From Pisolithus tinctorius (Eukaryota; Basidiomycota; Agaricomycetes; Boletales; Pisolithaceae), in assembly GCA_024663395.1 (NCBI GenBank), contig JANFAH010000018.1, positions 124,001 to 188,000 on the forward strand: a stretch of DNA of 64,000 nt. Reading direction: 5' to 3'. Positions within the stretch are counted from its first letter, which is position 1. The number at the start of each line of letters is the position of its first letter. The translations under genes and the position numbers were made by a program. The notes beneath the pieces were generated by a model. The model worked only from the letters and a program-made list of their open reading frames with translations. It was not told the DNA's origin and did not search any database. Shown in pieces: positions 34,254-45,737 of this stretch.

Positions 34254-34449
34254 CTGAGGGGGCATGTTGGAGTTTGACATATTTACCTTAGTTGTGTTCC
34301 AGTGAGCACAGCATTATGTAATGGAAAAAGCGTACACTTTGCTGTTACTTATTTACCTGCACCTCAGCTTCAACCAACTTGAAGTCTGAGAATAATCCTT
34401 CCTTTCAGTCCAGTACTTGACTCCCTCTACAGTTCATCAACCTTCAAAA
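34254..34449 (+). repeat. Copia polypurine tract and 3' LTR
   Basis: CTGAGGGGGCA (34254-34264) directly precedes the 3' LTR (34265-34449), which begins TGTTGGAGTTTGACATA. It lacks the 115-bp extra block of the 5' LTR. ATGTC follows at 34450-34454, matching the left flank. Confidence 0.88.
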
Positions 34450-35194
34450 ATGTCTACCCAGGTTGGGTATGGGTAGAGGTCTGCCCTCCAATGAACCCAT
34501 GGGTATGACCCAGGCATTAGTTCCCAGGCACACCCATGGCAGACCCTAAATTATAGCCATTCAGAGAAGGTATATTGGCCTATAGCAATTGATGATAAAT
34601 CAAGTTGCCATCAAGGCCTGCATCAATTCTTGATTATAACTTGTAATTTCTCATCCATCAAGTTGCTGTGTGCACAGCAACATTGACTGGCATGTCAGGC
34701 TCTTCCATTCTTCCCTGCCTCATGAGGCTATGCTGTTCACAATCAACATCCCATTTCTCATGTTCAATAATCAGTGCCTCAGCCTTCCATCAATGCTTGG
34801 AATTGGGTGCAAGGTTTCCAAGGCATGTTTATTGAGTCTGTTGTACCAGTGGAACACCTACATATCTCACCTGCATTTCTTGCTGACCAAACAGGACACA
34901 GCTTAACAGTTCCACTGGAGTATGAAAGCACTCTTAAACCATGAGGAAAGGCATCCAATTGTTAACCATATGGTTTCACTGTTAGACTTTTCCTCTGTAG
35001 CCACTAGCCCTTCAAGGGATTCAAACCAGTCTTCTCAATGGATTCTGCCATCATGGGCTGTGCAAGTCAACAATCAATCACCCAGTACATGTGGTAGAGT
35101 ATATCTAAGTTAATGTGTGTGTATTCATTCAGGTGCATCACCCCACAAATGTCCTCAATGGCAGATTCAGAATTATGGCATTCATACGGAAAGC
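34450..35194. other. No gene seen
   Basis: CpG-depleted DNA. The first 100 bases contain short inverted copies of ACCCATGGGTATGACCCAGG and GGCACACCCATGG. No frame longer than 78 codons and no transposon motif were recognised. Confidence 0.35.
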
Positions 35195-35577
35195 CAGACA
35201 ACTGCACTTCCATATGGCCAAACATTGGGACTTTTTCCAGCAGTCACATGGACATGCAGCATGTATTTTCGAGGTTACAAAGTACTGCTGGTTAGGAGGA
35301 CACTGGACACTGCAGTCATGTAGTTTGTTTGGTCATAGGTCATATGGTCACACATTCATGCAGTCCAAAGTTCATTCAGTTGTAGGTCATGTGATCACAC
35401 CTTCATGCAGTCCAAAGGTCTGTTCAGTCATAGGTCACATAGTCATACAGTAGCAGGATCAGATGTATCATAGCACAGATGAAGCACATTCAAAAACAAA
35501 AAGGCATATTGGCAATAACCCCCCACAACAGGTTACAGAGAGCACAACTGCCTTATACCAGTAGTGATGCCTCTGTT
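35195..35577 (-). repeat. Left arm of long inverted repeat (CpG-decayed)
   Basis: It is the reverse complement of 37000-37362. Relative to the other arm it carries about 40 extra bases (around 35245-35285) and has TG or CA at about 20 positions where the right arm has CG. Outside those sites the arms are almost identical. Confidence 0.88.
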
Positions 35578-36999
35578 GCAAATGATGTGTGTGCAGTGAC
35601 TGATGTGGGAGTGATCAGGTACAAGCAAGGATATGTGAGAGGATGGCTGGCTTAGGACTCAGTGCATTCAGACAGGGAAGTGGGTCAACAAGGTGACATT
35701 CTCATCTCATGGGGATCCTTTCCCCTGTGGTAGCTACCTTATATCTACATCATACATTTGATATCTCATCTGTTGGGGCACATCTGCCCCTACTCCCACC
35801 TTTGTATTTTGTTTTTGCTTACCCCCTCTTGGGGTTATGACATGTATCCTGTGCCCTTTGCATGTCATCATTTCCTTATCTGGGTGTGATGGCAGATTGG
35901 TACTCCTACTAATATAGTCCCAGGAGGTCCTATTATATGAAAAAAATCTCACTACTACCATCCATTGGATACCATAAATTGTGTGGGGTGTGCTATCTCA
36001 TCTTTTTGATATGTTTTGAAAGTCTCTGCAATTTTTTGCACCTTTTCCCACACTCTCTGGAGGATTGTTTCAGTTCCCCAGTGCTCTCCCCTGAATGTAT
36101 GCACTTGGGAATGTTGTGGTGACTGCCAATCAGTATTCCAGTGCTGCCCATATAGTAAGAATAGCAGCAAACAGCCTAGAACTTGATGAAACCCCTAAAT
36201 ACCCATAGGAAGAGATCATGGCACAACACCTCAAGGCTTCTGCCCCATATAATGAGCTGTTAATATGTTGTAGGTACAGAACCATCCTCCAAGCTAATTC
36301 CTTTTTTAAGTGTCCATGTCAAATATATCAAAAATGCGAACACTTTTTTTGTTTTAGCCCCTAAGATACTTTTCAGTTTTTCAGAGCCTTTTAGACACTT
36401 CATGGATGATCAAATTACATGCGAATACACTTGTTATGATCACTACACCATGCCAGATTACATTACAAGTGCCAAAAAGCCTAGAAAAATATTTTCAGGG
36501 TGTAACACAGGGAGGAGGCAATTGTGCCACTGCACTTGAAGCACCCCATCCCAGCCTATCAAGTTTTGATATGGTGTAGGGACACATGGCCCCTTCCAGG
36601 GGACACAACAAATAGATATATTTGTCCAATATATCAAAAAAGCATTCACTTTTTCTGTGTTCCCCCTAGCAGACTTTGCAATCATTTAGGCCCATTAGGA
36701 TGGGCAGAAAAGCTTTCATTTATGGTCTAATATGCTTATAGTACATCTAACTATCATATACAATGCCTACAGGTCAGGGACAGAGCCCAGGAAGGAAGGG
36801 GAGGCTGGGGGCAATGAGGGCAGTGTATGGGAATGTTGGATATCAGGCACATGCCAAATGAGGACATGTTTTGGGAGTAGTGGCTGCGCTTTTTTATGCT
36901 TATGTAAGTACATAAAATGCGGAGCAGTGAGGATTTTGGGGAGAAACTCCCAAGGGGAGAGGGGGGGTGGGCAGATCTCAGATCTACACTACTAGTATA
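35578..36999. other. Spacer between inverted-repeat arms, no gene seen
   Basis: About 1.4 kb without convincing coding potential. A partly conserved block (ATATATCAAAAAWGC...CACTTTTT followed by GCCCMTTAG/GCCTTTTAG) occurs near 36325 and again near 36630, suggesting an old tandem duplication of about 300 bp. If the arms bound a transposable element, the spacer encodes no transposase. Confidence 0.4.
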
Positions 37000-37365
37000 T
37001 TGAGGCATCACTACTGGTATAAGGCAGTTGTGCTCTCCATAACCTGTTGTGGGGGGTTATTGCCAATATGCCTTTTTGTTTTCGAATGCGTTTCGTCTGT
37101 GCTATGATACATCTGATCCCGCTACTGTATGACTACGTGACCTACGACCGAACAGACCTTCGGACTGCATGAAGGTGTGATCGCATGACCTACGGCCGAA
37201 CGAACTTCGGACTGCATGAATGTGTGACCGTGTGACCTACGACCGAACGAACTGCATGACTGCAGTGTCTGGTGTCCTCCTAACGCTGCATGTCCACGTG
37301 ACCGCCGGAAAAAGTCCCAACTTTCGGCCGTACGGAAGCGCGGTTGTCTGGTTTTCCATACGTTC
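37000..37365 (+). repeat. Right arm of long inverted repeat (CpG-intact)
   Basis: It begins at GAGGCATCACTACTGG and runs up to the first codons of the membrane-protein gene. Unlike the left arm it keeps all its CpG dinucleotides. It contains the short tandem repeats listed next. Confidence 0.88.
37130..37255 (+). repeat. Minisatellite, about 2.7 units of 44 bp
   Basis: Units start TGACCTACGACCGAAC, TGACCTACGGCCGAAC and TGACCTACGACCGAAC at about 37139, 37186 and 37232. They share TTCGGACTGCATGAA in the first two. The same array, with its CpG sites decayed, lies in reverse complement at about 35325-35450. Confidence 0.75.
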
Positions 37366-38541
37366 GTGAGCGCCGTACGCCCAGGCTTCGACTACACCGT
37401 GGTAACCACTGCTTTTTCTGCCTGTCTGTTTACCCTCTATGTTGTCCTTATTGTACTCTCAACTAAAGAGTCTCGACGCCGCCTCGTATTCCGACTAAAT
37501 GTGCTTGCTATCTGTCACGTCCTAGCCATGGGTGTATTGATGGGCTTGACCACCCTGAAGTACATATTGGAACCATTCGGCCAGGTGTCGGCAAGTGTCT
37601 TCATTGCTACAGTTGTCTTCCTCTACTTCTCCCCATTACTGTATGACTCGATATTGTTGACTCGCCTCTTCGCTCTCTATCCTCTTGGCAGTACGCCTCC
37701 CGCCACTCTAGTGAAAATATTTGCACTCCCATTCTGCATCAAGTGTGCTCGTGTGGCCGTTATCGTGGGTTTTTTCATCAACGTTTAGTTTCGTTGCTAA
37801 GCATCATTTTGCACAGACCATTGCCGTCCTTGACTACGTTCGGTCTGGGATAATGACTAACGCTCTCACTCAGAATAATGAGTCCAGTGCCTGGTTCCGC
37901 AACCCTTACATGATCGCCGAGTGGACAATGCAAATCGTCGACAACTTGTAAGTTGGTGTCCGTCTACTACTGTACGTGATCCATTGAACATCTTTTCTAG
38001 GTACTCCGTCAGCTTTTTCCTTTACAACCTCCATGTCCGCACATCGTCAATAAATAGAGGTGAGCATACCACCGTGCGTCTCTGTGGGGGTATGAATACC
38101 TCATGCATGTCTCGACATGCAGCGTGCAGCATTGCAGACCGTATCCGCCGAATCTTCTATATATCTGTCGCCAATTTTGTCTTCCCTCTCATCTTCAACA
38201 TTGCACAAATCATCTTTATCACGACTGACCGGATTCCGACCACTGGCGAAGTGCTGCTCTTGATCAACAGCTATGTAACTGTCATGGGGGTAATGTGCGC
38301 GACACTATGGTCCTCGGGATCAGAGTGGGTTCGGACTCGAAACGAACCATTACCTGAGCGTATGTTCAACTCCCGCAAACCAATTTTTGGAAAGGATCAT
38401 GTTGCTGGCAGGAAGAGTAGGAGCTCTATCGCATTAGTAGGCGAGGGGTCTCTCACACATGGCACTACAGGCTTGGACACTGGGACGAATCTCAACCAAC
38501 TCTCCACCTCGGACAAAGCGAACAAGTTTACCTTCGTATGA
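37366..38541 (+). CDS. Seven-helix membrane protein, four exons, 5' end uncertain
   Basis: Exons 37366-37764, 37817-37947, 38001-38059 and 38138-38541 join in frame through GT-AG introns of 52, 53 and 78 bp, giving about 330 residues. Seven hydrophobic segments fall near residues 10-32, 43-66, 76-104, 115-135, 165-195, 205-225 and 235-258. The C-terminal tail of about 75 residues is polar. The layout, with GFDYTVVTTAFSA at the start, ISVANFVFP before helix 6 and ATLWSSGSEW in helix 7, fits a large family of basidiomycete seven-transmembrane hypothetical proteins; a receptor role is only an inference. No ATG opens the first exon, and the inverted repeat arm ends here, so the start exon may be lost or lie upstream. 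Confidence 0.72.
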
Positions 38542-40457
38542 TTTACTGGTTCCATTCTTTGGCCACTGGCGAAGGACATTTCTTAAATACCTTACGTAGA
38601 CGATGGCGACGACGTTCACAAATTGATGAACTGTACGAAGTTGCTTGTACGATACTACAATACGCGGGAGGGCAGCCCAAATCAGCAACTTGTTCATCCA
38701 ATACCATACCTGTCCCCGGTGCCGGGTACAGGTGCACTGACAGCGATTCAGCCCGTGATGGTCTCGCACCAACTTCCCGCACGTTCTTCCAATTCATTGA
38801 CTTCAGGACCTTAACATACACAAAACAAGAACACAAACCCCTAGGACCAATCACATCCCATACGTATATTACGTGGTCAGTATGTGGGCGGTCGCAACCT
38901 ATCACTTCAACTAGAATTGTAAGCGAGCAGGCCATGGCTGAAGAGATACACGAAAGTAACCTCGATTTCGGAGGGTTAGAAATCACACTATGAAACCCTT
39001 ATTCTCTTCTGTGGGTGTGACAAGTTGCTTGGAATCCGTCAGCACCTCACTGATATGCTCTCTAAACCTGCCGGGTCAAGCGTGACATCCCTTGTCCTGA
39101 CTACCACTGCTCCGCTCTCGCCCATCCCTCACTGAAAAGGGCCCTTCAGACGTCCAGCCTGCATTTCGTCGGACGATGGTTCGTTGCGAGGCTCCGCCCA
39201 GAATCAGTGTTGTGTCATAGCAGTTATCGATCGTAGCCCGGCGCCGGTATAGGGGAACGGTCAGCTGCGATAAATACGAGCTGTGTGATGTTGAACGCGA
39301 TAGGGAAGACGGAGTTGGTTGCGGAAAATGTAGACGTACCTATCCGTTTGCACAGTTCGCTGTGTGTACGCCTCGCCGTCTCGAGGCGTGAAGTGGTAAC
39401 CAGAAGGGATCTATCATCCCACACTAGCACGATACATTAATCCCTATGCACCCTCGCCTCCTGCATCAACGCCGACGAGGTGCACAGAAGCATCCGGGAT
39501 AATCTCTTGAAAGGACCCATGCCGGCACCAACGTATGAGACAGCCACATCCGGAACCTCCCCTCATCTGTGCTTTGATTTCGCTTCTTGATAGTCGCGGA
39601 AAATGTACGGGAATGGGTGAGGGATGTGATGAGAAAGTCTACTGTCAATGGTTTCCAGGCGACACCACCGACGTGCACGCTACATAGGGAAATGTGCCCG
39701 AATTCATGTTAGGGAGGGAGTTCTACGGGGAATTGAGGAACTGAGTTTGTAGTGAGATTAGTGACTGGTTGCGGTTGTCTCGAAGGCAAGACAACACTAA
39801 GAAAAGTGTAGAATATCATCACGAGGAAATAGGAGGCTTACGCGTAGCAGAGTGGAAATCCCGGGACGATGCCTAAGCTGGGAACCGTTGCAGTTCGCAG
39901 GCCGCAGCGCCTTCGGTAGCAAGTCAGCATAACTCATAAATTCAACCGTGTGCAGACACAGGGCTGGTGGCGAAGTCCGAGTGAGCGTGGTGGAAGACAA
40001 GGCTCTGCACGATTCGTAAGGCAATGGTATTTGTATTGCGGGGGGTTCTTCGAGGGTGGCTCGCCTTTCGCGTCCACCTCAGATGCCAGATGTCGCGGTT
40101 ACTTCTTGTGCGTTATCCCCTGCTGTTGCTGCCGTTCGGTGATTACGGCCCACATCAAGGTATCTGACCATCCGGTGTGATGCTCTCCACCGGAGCATGG
40201 AAGGTGGGATGGAAAAAGTCAACGCTTAAGCGAGAAGAGTTTGGTGTGAGATGGAAGAGGGAAGGGGACAGAGACAGGAGAACGAGGGAGCTGAGCGTGG
40301 CTATGAGAGCTGGCGGCACGAAGACGGCCACCCACGTGTACGCGGGACATCTACACAGCACCAACACAGCACGCAACTACCACTGCTCGTCTCAATACTC
40401 GAACGACATTGCAATCCAACTCACACTACATATCACATCCAAACTACCGATTCCTCA
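38542..40457. other. Intergenic region upstream of the NLR gene
   Basis: CpG-retaining DNA. Frames of about 150 codons are open on both strands at 38538-38993, but neither has a recognisable motif and they overlap fully. A relic of a seven-helix gene is listed separately. The last 200 bases before 40458 are pyrimidine/adenine-rich and may be the NLR 5' untranslated region and promoter; no clear TATA box was seen. Confidence 0.4.
39210..39365 (-). pseudogene. Relic of a seven-helix membrane-protein gene
   Basis: A minus-strand frame contains SATNSVFPIAFNITQLVFIA followed by ADRSPIP. This parallels SVANFVFPLIFNIAQIIFI followed by TTDRIPT in helix 6 of the protein at 37366-38541. Only this helix and the adjoining loop are recognisable, and a stop follows soon after. 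It may be the remnant of an inverted paralogue beside the intact gene. Confidence 0.5.
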
Positions 40458-43400
40458 ATGGCCAGACTCCAGCCAAAGAAACGTGGTTTACCGTACATTG
40501 GAAAGTCACCATCATCAGCGCCTAACGTCCCTCCAGTAAGCAATCTGTTTTTGCCAATGCACCAGACTAGTGGATCGGCCAAACACAAGTCTCAAGGGCA
40601 GTCTCAAGATGCTGTTGGAGGCATTGCGGCGAATCCTGGGCATTCGAGTCTTGGCTTTAAGGGCAAACTGGCCGCTATGAAAAGTCGCTTCATCCGGTCT
40701 CACCGATGCCCGTCAAGTTCCTCTGCCGATCCCATTGTATCTGAAGGGGCCCAGGAAGACCCCGAACCACGACAAGTTGCCCAAGATGTTGACGTATGTG
40801 TTCTACGGCGTCCGGCACTGCAACAATGCTAAGTGTCCATCTTTCAGACTCGAGAGCTGCCCAGTAAAGCAGGTCCTGATCCTGACCCAGCTTTGGCGGG
40901 TGATGACCTCGATGTTACTCGACAACTTTTCGAGAGCATAAAACCGATCCCACGTGCTGGCGAAATTGCTGTCGACGTTGTCGCACAGACCAGCACCGCA
41001 GTTGCTGACCTTGAGAACTTGAGTAGCAACTATCTCCAACCTCTTAAGCTCTTTAACAGTGTAGTCACTACTATTGCAAACGTGCGTAGGTTTGCTCTGG
41101 CATCTATCGCGCGACTGAACAATCCCGCGCAGGTTCACCCCTACGCCCAGATAGCGTTGAGCATTCTCACGGCCGCTTCCCAAGTATGACTCCGAGTTCT
41201 TTATCTACTTTCTTTACTTACACCACCCATGCGCCAGTTGATCATTACGCAAGCGAACCTCGATAGTGCGATTTCGGAGCTCTTGAAAAAAGTCGGCTCT
41301 GTGTACGCATTCCTTCTGAATGACGACACAATCAAGAACATTGATACCATGAGAGTCCCCTTGGCGAACATTGCGCGGGTAATCAATGCCTGTGCTCAGT
41401 TCATCAGAGATTATTCAGAAACAACAAACTTTTGTACGTCTGTTGTTGTCTCGTTGAGATTTTGACCTCATATTTTCTCAGGGAAGAGACTCGGAAAGAG
41501 CATAATGTCTGAGACGCAGACTGCTGTCAACGACTACACCAAGACTCTAGACGAGCTGACGCAGCAATACCGAGACTGCCAGGCCCGGGACATCCAGATC
41601 AACGTGTATCGCGTTCTCGAGGACCTGAACATGGAGGGCATGGCTTACGCAGGCGGGGCGGGCTTGAATACGATGAAGAAATGCCTAGAGAACACGAGGA
41701 CTGAGATTCTGCAGGACATCATCAACTGGGTCAATGATATTCGCCCCGACGCCCGACGGATTTTATGGCTTCACGGGCAGGCTGGAAGGGGCAAATCTGC
41801 GATCGCCCATACCATAGCATCCTGGCTTAAGGATGTGGGAGGGCTTGGATCCTGCTTTTGTTTTGCTCGTGACAAGCAGGCTGAGCGTCGGGAAGAGAAG
41901 ATGCTGACGACTATTTCCCATGATCTGGCCAGCCGTTACCCCGCTTTTCGACGAGCATTAGGTCATATTCTCGCTGAAGACCCCTCTCTTAAGAGGACGC
42001 CCGACTTGTTGCAACAATGGCAAAAACTGATCTTGGAGCCGTTGTCCAAGGCTGTAGGTTCCATTGTTGGGAATGTAGTAGTGGTGATCGATGCGTTGGA
42101 CGAAAGCGGGGAGGTCTTATCGAGGAAGCATATTCTGTCTCTTCTGACGTCGAAGGAAGCCACAAAGTTGCCGTCGAATTTTCGGATCTTGCTAACGTCC
42201 CGAGCCTTACCGGATATCGGACGTGCTCTAAGCGATGCCATGAACGTCAAAGTGGTGTGTCTGGACGATGTCCCTGCAGAGCTGTCGCAGCGTGACATCA
42301 CTCTATTCGTTTCGAAGGAACTTCTTAGTCTCAAAGACAGTATTGGGCCTCCGGAGATACAGCAGATTGTTCACAAGTCGAATGGCTTGTTCGAGTGGGC
42401 ACGTCTAGCTTGCGAATTTGTCGACCCCAATAGTGCCTTTGGTCGAACTGTGGAAGAACGATTCGAGAGCCTAATAGCCATCTCATCGGACGAGGGGAAG
42501 ACACTTTTGGATGGCATGTATACTACCATCCTAGGCAGTGTCGTGCCGAAGTCAGGGACACCACTTCTGCGGTTCCGCTCTGTCATGCAGCAGCTTCTGA
42601 CGATGTTGGAACCTTTGCCCCTTGCGGCGTTGAATCATATGCGCAGTCTGTTCCCCAATAAAGAAGACCACTATGATGTAGTCATAATCCTTCAGTTCAT
42701 GGCTCCTGTGCTGGGTGGTATTGCAGACCACTCATCTCCTGTTCGACCTCTCCATGCATCATTTTATGACTTCCTAACTGATCATTCGCGAAGTAGAGTC
42801 TACTTCATCGACACTTCTGACTCAAGTAATCTAGCCTATGCCTCGTTGCAAGTGCTCGCCAAGGAGCTGCGTTTCAACATCTGCCGGCTGGAAAACTCGT
42901 ACCTCAGCAACTCCCAGATTTCTGACTTGGTGGAGAGAATCGAGTCAAATATTCCACAACATTTATCCTACTCGTGCAGATTCTGGGCGGAGCATTTGGG
43001 GATGGCCAAGTTCGACTCGTGCCTTGCAACATCTGTGCAAGGCATTGTAGAGAGTGAAAAAATTCTGTTCTGGATTGAGGCTCTCAGCCTTCTTGGAGCA
43101 TTGGGAAGTGCTGAATCCTCTCTTGCAATTACAGCCAGATGGTTACAGGTAAGTACTCCAGTTGGCAAGTGGCATTTAATGACGTCTGATGTCAAGTTAA
43201 GGGTCATGCAGGTTGTGAAGTACCAGCAGCACTTGCAATGGATGGAGTCAAGTTTTTGCAAAACTTTACCACAACAATTTCATGCAGTGCACCACACCTA
43301 TACCTCTCTGCACTGCCCTTTGCACCATCTACTTCCTTGTTGTCTAGACAACTTATGCCCAAATTCTCCCACCTTGTGCAAGTTGCCCAGGGGGGTCTGC

Positions 43401-45737
43401 AGGACTGGCCAGCTGTTCAGCTTGCCTTACAGGGGCATACTCAGCATGTCACCTCAGTTGCATTCTCCCCTGATGGCAACAGGATTGTCTCAGGCTCTTT
43501 GGACAAGACTCTGAGGATCTGGGATGCAAGGAGTGCAGATCAGATTGGCTGCCCTCTGGAAGGGCATACCCAGGGTGTCACCTCCATTGCATTCTCCCCT
43601 GATGGCAATAGGATTGTCTCAGGCTCAGAAGACAAGACTGTGAGGATCTGGGATGCAAAGAGTGGAGCTTGGATTGACAACCCTCTGAAGGGGCATACTG
43701 GTTATGTCACCTCAGTTGCATTCTCCCCTGATGGCAACAGGATTGTCTCAGGCTCTTTGGACAACACTGTGAGGGTCTGGGATGCAAGGAGTGGAGATCA
43801 GATTGGCAGCCCTCTGGAGGGGCATACTCAAGGTGTCACCTCAGTTGCATTCTCTCCTGATGGCAACAGGATTGTCTCAGGCTCTTGGGACAACACTGTG
43901 AGGGTCTGGGATGTGAAGAGTGGAGTTCAGGTTGGCAGCCCTCTGAAGGGGCATACTCATTATGTCATCTCAGCTGCATTCTCCCCTGGTGGCAACAGGA
44001 TTGTGTCAGGCTCCTGGGACAAGACTATGAGGGTCTGGGATGCAAAGAGTGGACATCAGATTGGCAGGCCTCTGGAGGGGCATACTTCAGATGTCACCTC
44101 AGTTGCATTCTCCCATGATGGCAACAGGATTGTCTCAGGCTCAAGGGACTACACTGTGAGGGTCTGGGATGCAAAAAATGGAGATCAGATTGGCAACCCT
44201 CTGAAGGGGCATACTCAGGATGTCACCTCCATTGCATTCTCCCCTGATGGCAACAGGATTGTCTCAGGCTCAAAAGACAAGACTGTAAGGGTCTGGGATG
44301 CAAAGAGTGGTGGTCAGATTGGCAGCCCTCCAAAGGGGCATGTTCATTATGTCACCTCAGTTGCATTCTCCCCTGATGGCAACAGGATTGTCTCAGGCTC
44401 TTGGGATAACACTGTGAGGGTCTGGGATGCAAAGAGTGGAAATCAGATTGGCAGCCCTCTGGTGGGGCATTCTCGTTTTGTCACCTCAGTTGCATTCTCC
44501 CCTGATGGCAACAGGATTGTCTCAAGCTCCTGGGACAAAACTGTGAGGGTCTGGGATGCAAAGAGTGGGGATCAGATTGGCAGCCCTCTGAAGGGGCACA
44601 CTCACTTTGTCACCTCAGTTGCATTCTCCCCTGATGGCAACAGGATTGTCTCAGGCTCAGAGGATGAGACTGTGAGGGTCTGGGATGCAAAGAGCAGAGA
44701 TCAGATTGGCATCCCTCTGAAGGGGCATACTTCAGATGTCACCTCAGTTGCATTCTCCCCTGATGGCAACTGGATTGTCTCAGGCTCCAAGGACAAGACT
44801 GTGAGGATCTGGGATGCAACAAGTAGAGTTCAGATTGGCAGCCCTCTGAAGGGGCATACTCATTTTGTTACCTCAGTTGCATTCCACCCTGATGGGCACA
44901 GGATTGTCTCAGGCTCAAAGGATGAGACTGTGAGGGTCTGGGATGCAAAGAGTGGAGATCAAATTGGCAGCCCTATGGAGGGGCATACTTCAGATGTCAC
45001 CTCAGTTACATTCTCCCCTGATGGCAACAGAATTGTCTCAGGCTCCAAGGACAAGACTTTGAGGGTCTGGGATGCAAACAGTGGAGTTCAGATGGGCAAC
45101 CCTCTGATGGGGCATACTTCAGATGTCACCTCAGTTGCATTCTCCCCTGATGGCATCAGGATTGTCTCAGGCTCAAGGGAGAAGGCTGTGAGGGTCTGGG
45201 ATGCAAAGAGTGGAGTTCAACTTGGCAGTCCTCTACAGGGGTATACTCAGGATGCCAACTCAGTTGTATTTTCCTATGGTACCAACAAGATCATCTCTTG
45301 CTCAGAGGGCAAAACTGTTGAGATCTCAGGAGATGGAAATGGTGCTCCTACCATGTTACATGTTAATGGTGAGTACACTATTCACTGGTAGGTGCATTTA
45401 TGATGTTACAGCATCTGACTTCATTCTGTAAGCTACTCAGATTTATGGAACATATCCCATCTGCTTTTCTTCTATCTTATCACATGCATTACCTGACACT
45501 GAACAACTTCTTGATGACCACATGTTTGAGGACAATAGTCAGCCAGTCCTGCTGCACCATGATGGCTGGATCAGAGGCCCACAGGGGAGATTGCTTCTAT
45601 GGATACCAGCATCTTTGCAGAGCCCATTTTATTCTATGTGTACCAAATTAATCATTCCTAGTGGTTGTGTGGAGCTGGACTTGAGTGGAATGGTCCATGG
45701 AAACAGATGGCAGGAATGTTTCAAACATGTCACCTAG
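40458..45737 (+). CDS. NACHT-WD40 NLR-like protein (STAND ATPase), six exons
   Basis: Exons 40458-40793, 40848-41183, 41238-41433, 41482-43148, 43202-45368 and 45433-45737 join in frame to 1668 codons; introns are 48-64 bp. Residues 1-300 are a polar N-terminus then a helical effector-like region. NACHT follows: Walker A GQAGRGKS (388-395), Walker B VVVVIDALDE (488-497), sensor FRILLTSR (523-530). A helical region reaches about 845, then HLYLSALPFAP. Fourteen exact 43-residue WD40 units cover 921-1522 plus one degenerate unit. The C-terminal block (HDGWIRGPQGRLLLWIP) is familiar from basidiomycete NLRs. In fungi such proteins act in non-self recognition and programmed cell death; the ligand here is unknown. 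The exon 5 acceptor is an AAG, and the last exon junction is the least certain. No internal stop. Confidence 0.88.
43427..45232 (+). repeat. Tandem array of fourteen 129-bp WD40-coding units
   Basis: Each unit encodes 43 residues of the form GHT..VTSVAFSPDG, NRIVSGS.D.TVRVWDAKSG, ..IGSPL. All fourteen have exactly the same length. Variation concentrates at the two residues after GHT (QH, QG, GY, HY, SD, QD, RF, HF), the residue after GS (L, E, W, R, K), the residue after SG (D, V, N, H, G) and the linker residue before GH. I find a single CpG (near 44474) in the whole array. Confidence 0.95.

Larger units (their letters stand above)
18574..34449 (+). mobile_element. Ty1/Copia retrotransposon with nested chromovirus
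   Basis: Two LTRs bound the element: 18574-18865 and 34265-34449. ATGTC occurs just outside each (18569-18573 and 34450-34454), a probable 5-bp target duplication, with one base of uncertainty at the 3' edge. The internal order gag, protease, integrase, reverse transcriptase, RNase H is the Copia order. Without the nested 11-kb insertion plus its duplication the element would be about 4.9 kb. A deletion inside integrase, several frameshifts, many TGA stops and near-total CpG loss show it is old and dead. Confidence 0.88.

Noticed and set aside
36750..37011. Minus-strand small protein at the inverted-repeat edge
   Set aside because: The frame spans the arm boundary and has no counterpart in the other arm.
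38538..38993. Opposed open frames of about 150 codons on both strands
   Set aside because: They overlap almost completely, lack recognisable motifs, and a moderately GC-rich island gives such frames by chance.
43427..45232. CRISPR-like or satellite array
   Set aside because: The 129-bp units are in one continuous reading frame and encode WD40 repeats with the conserved GH and WD residues.
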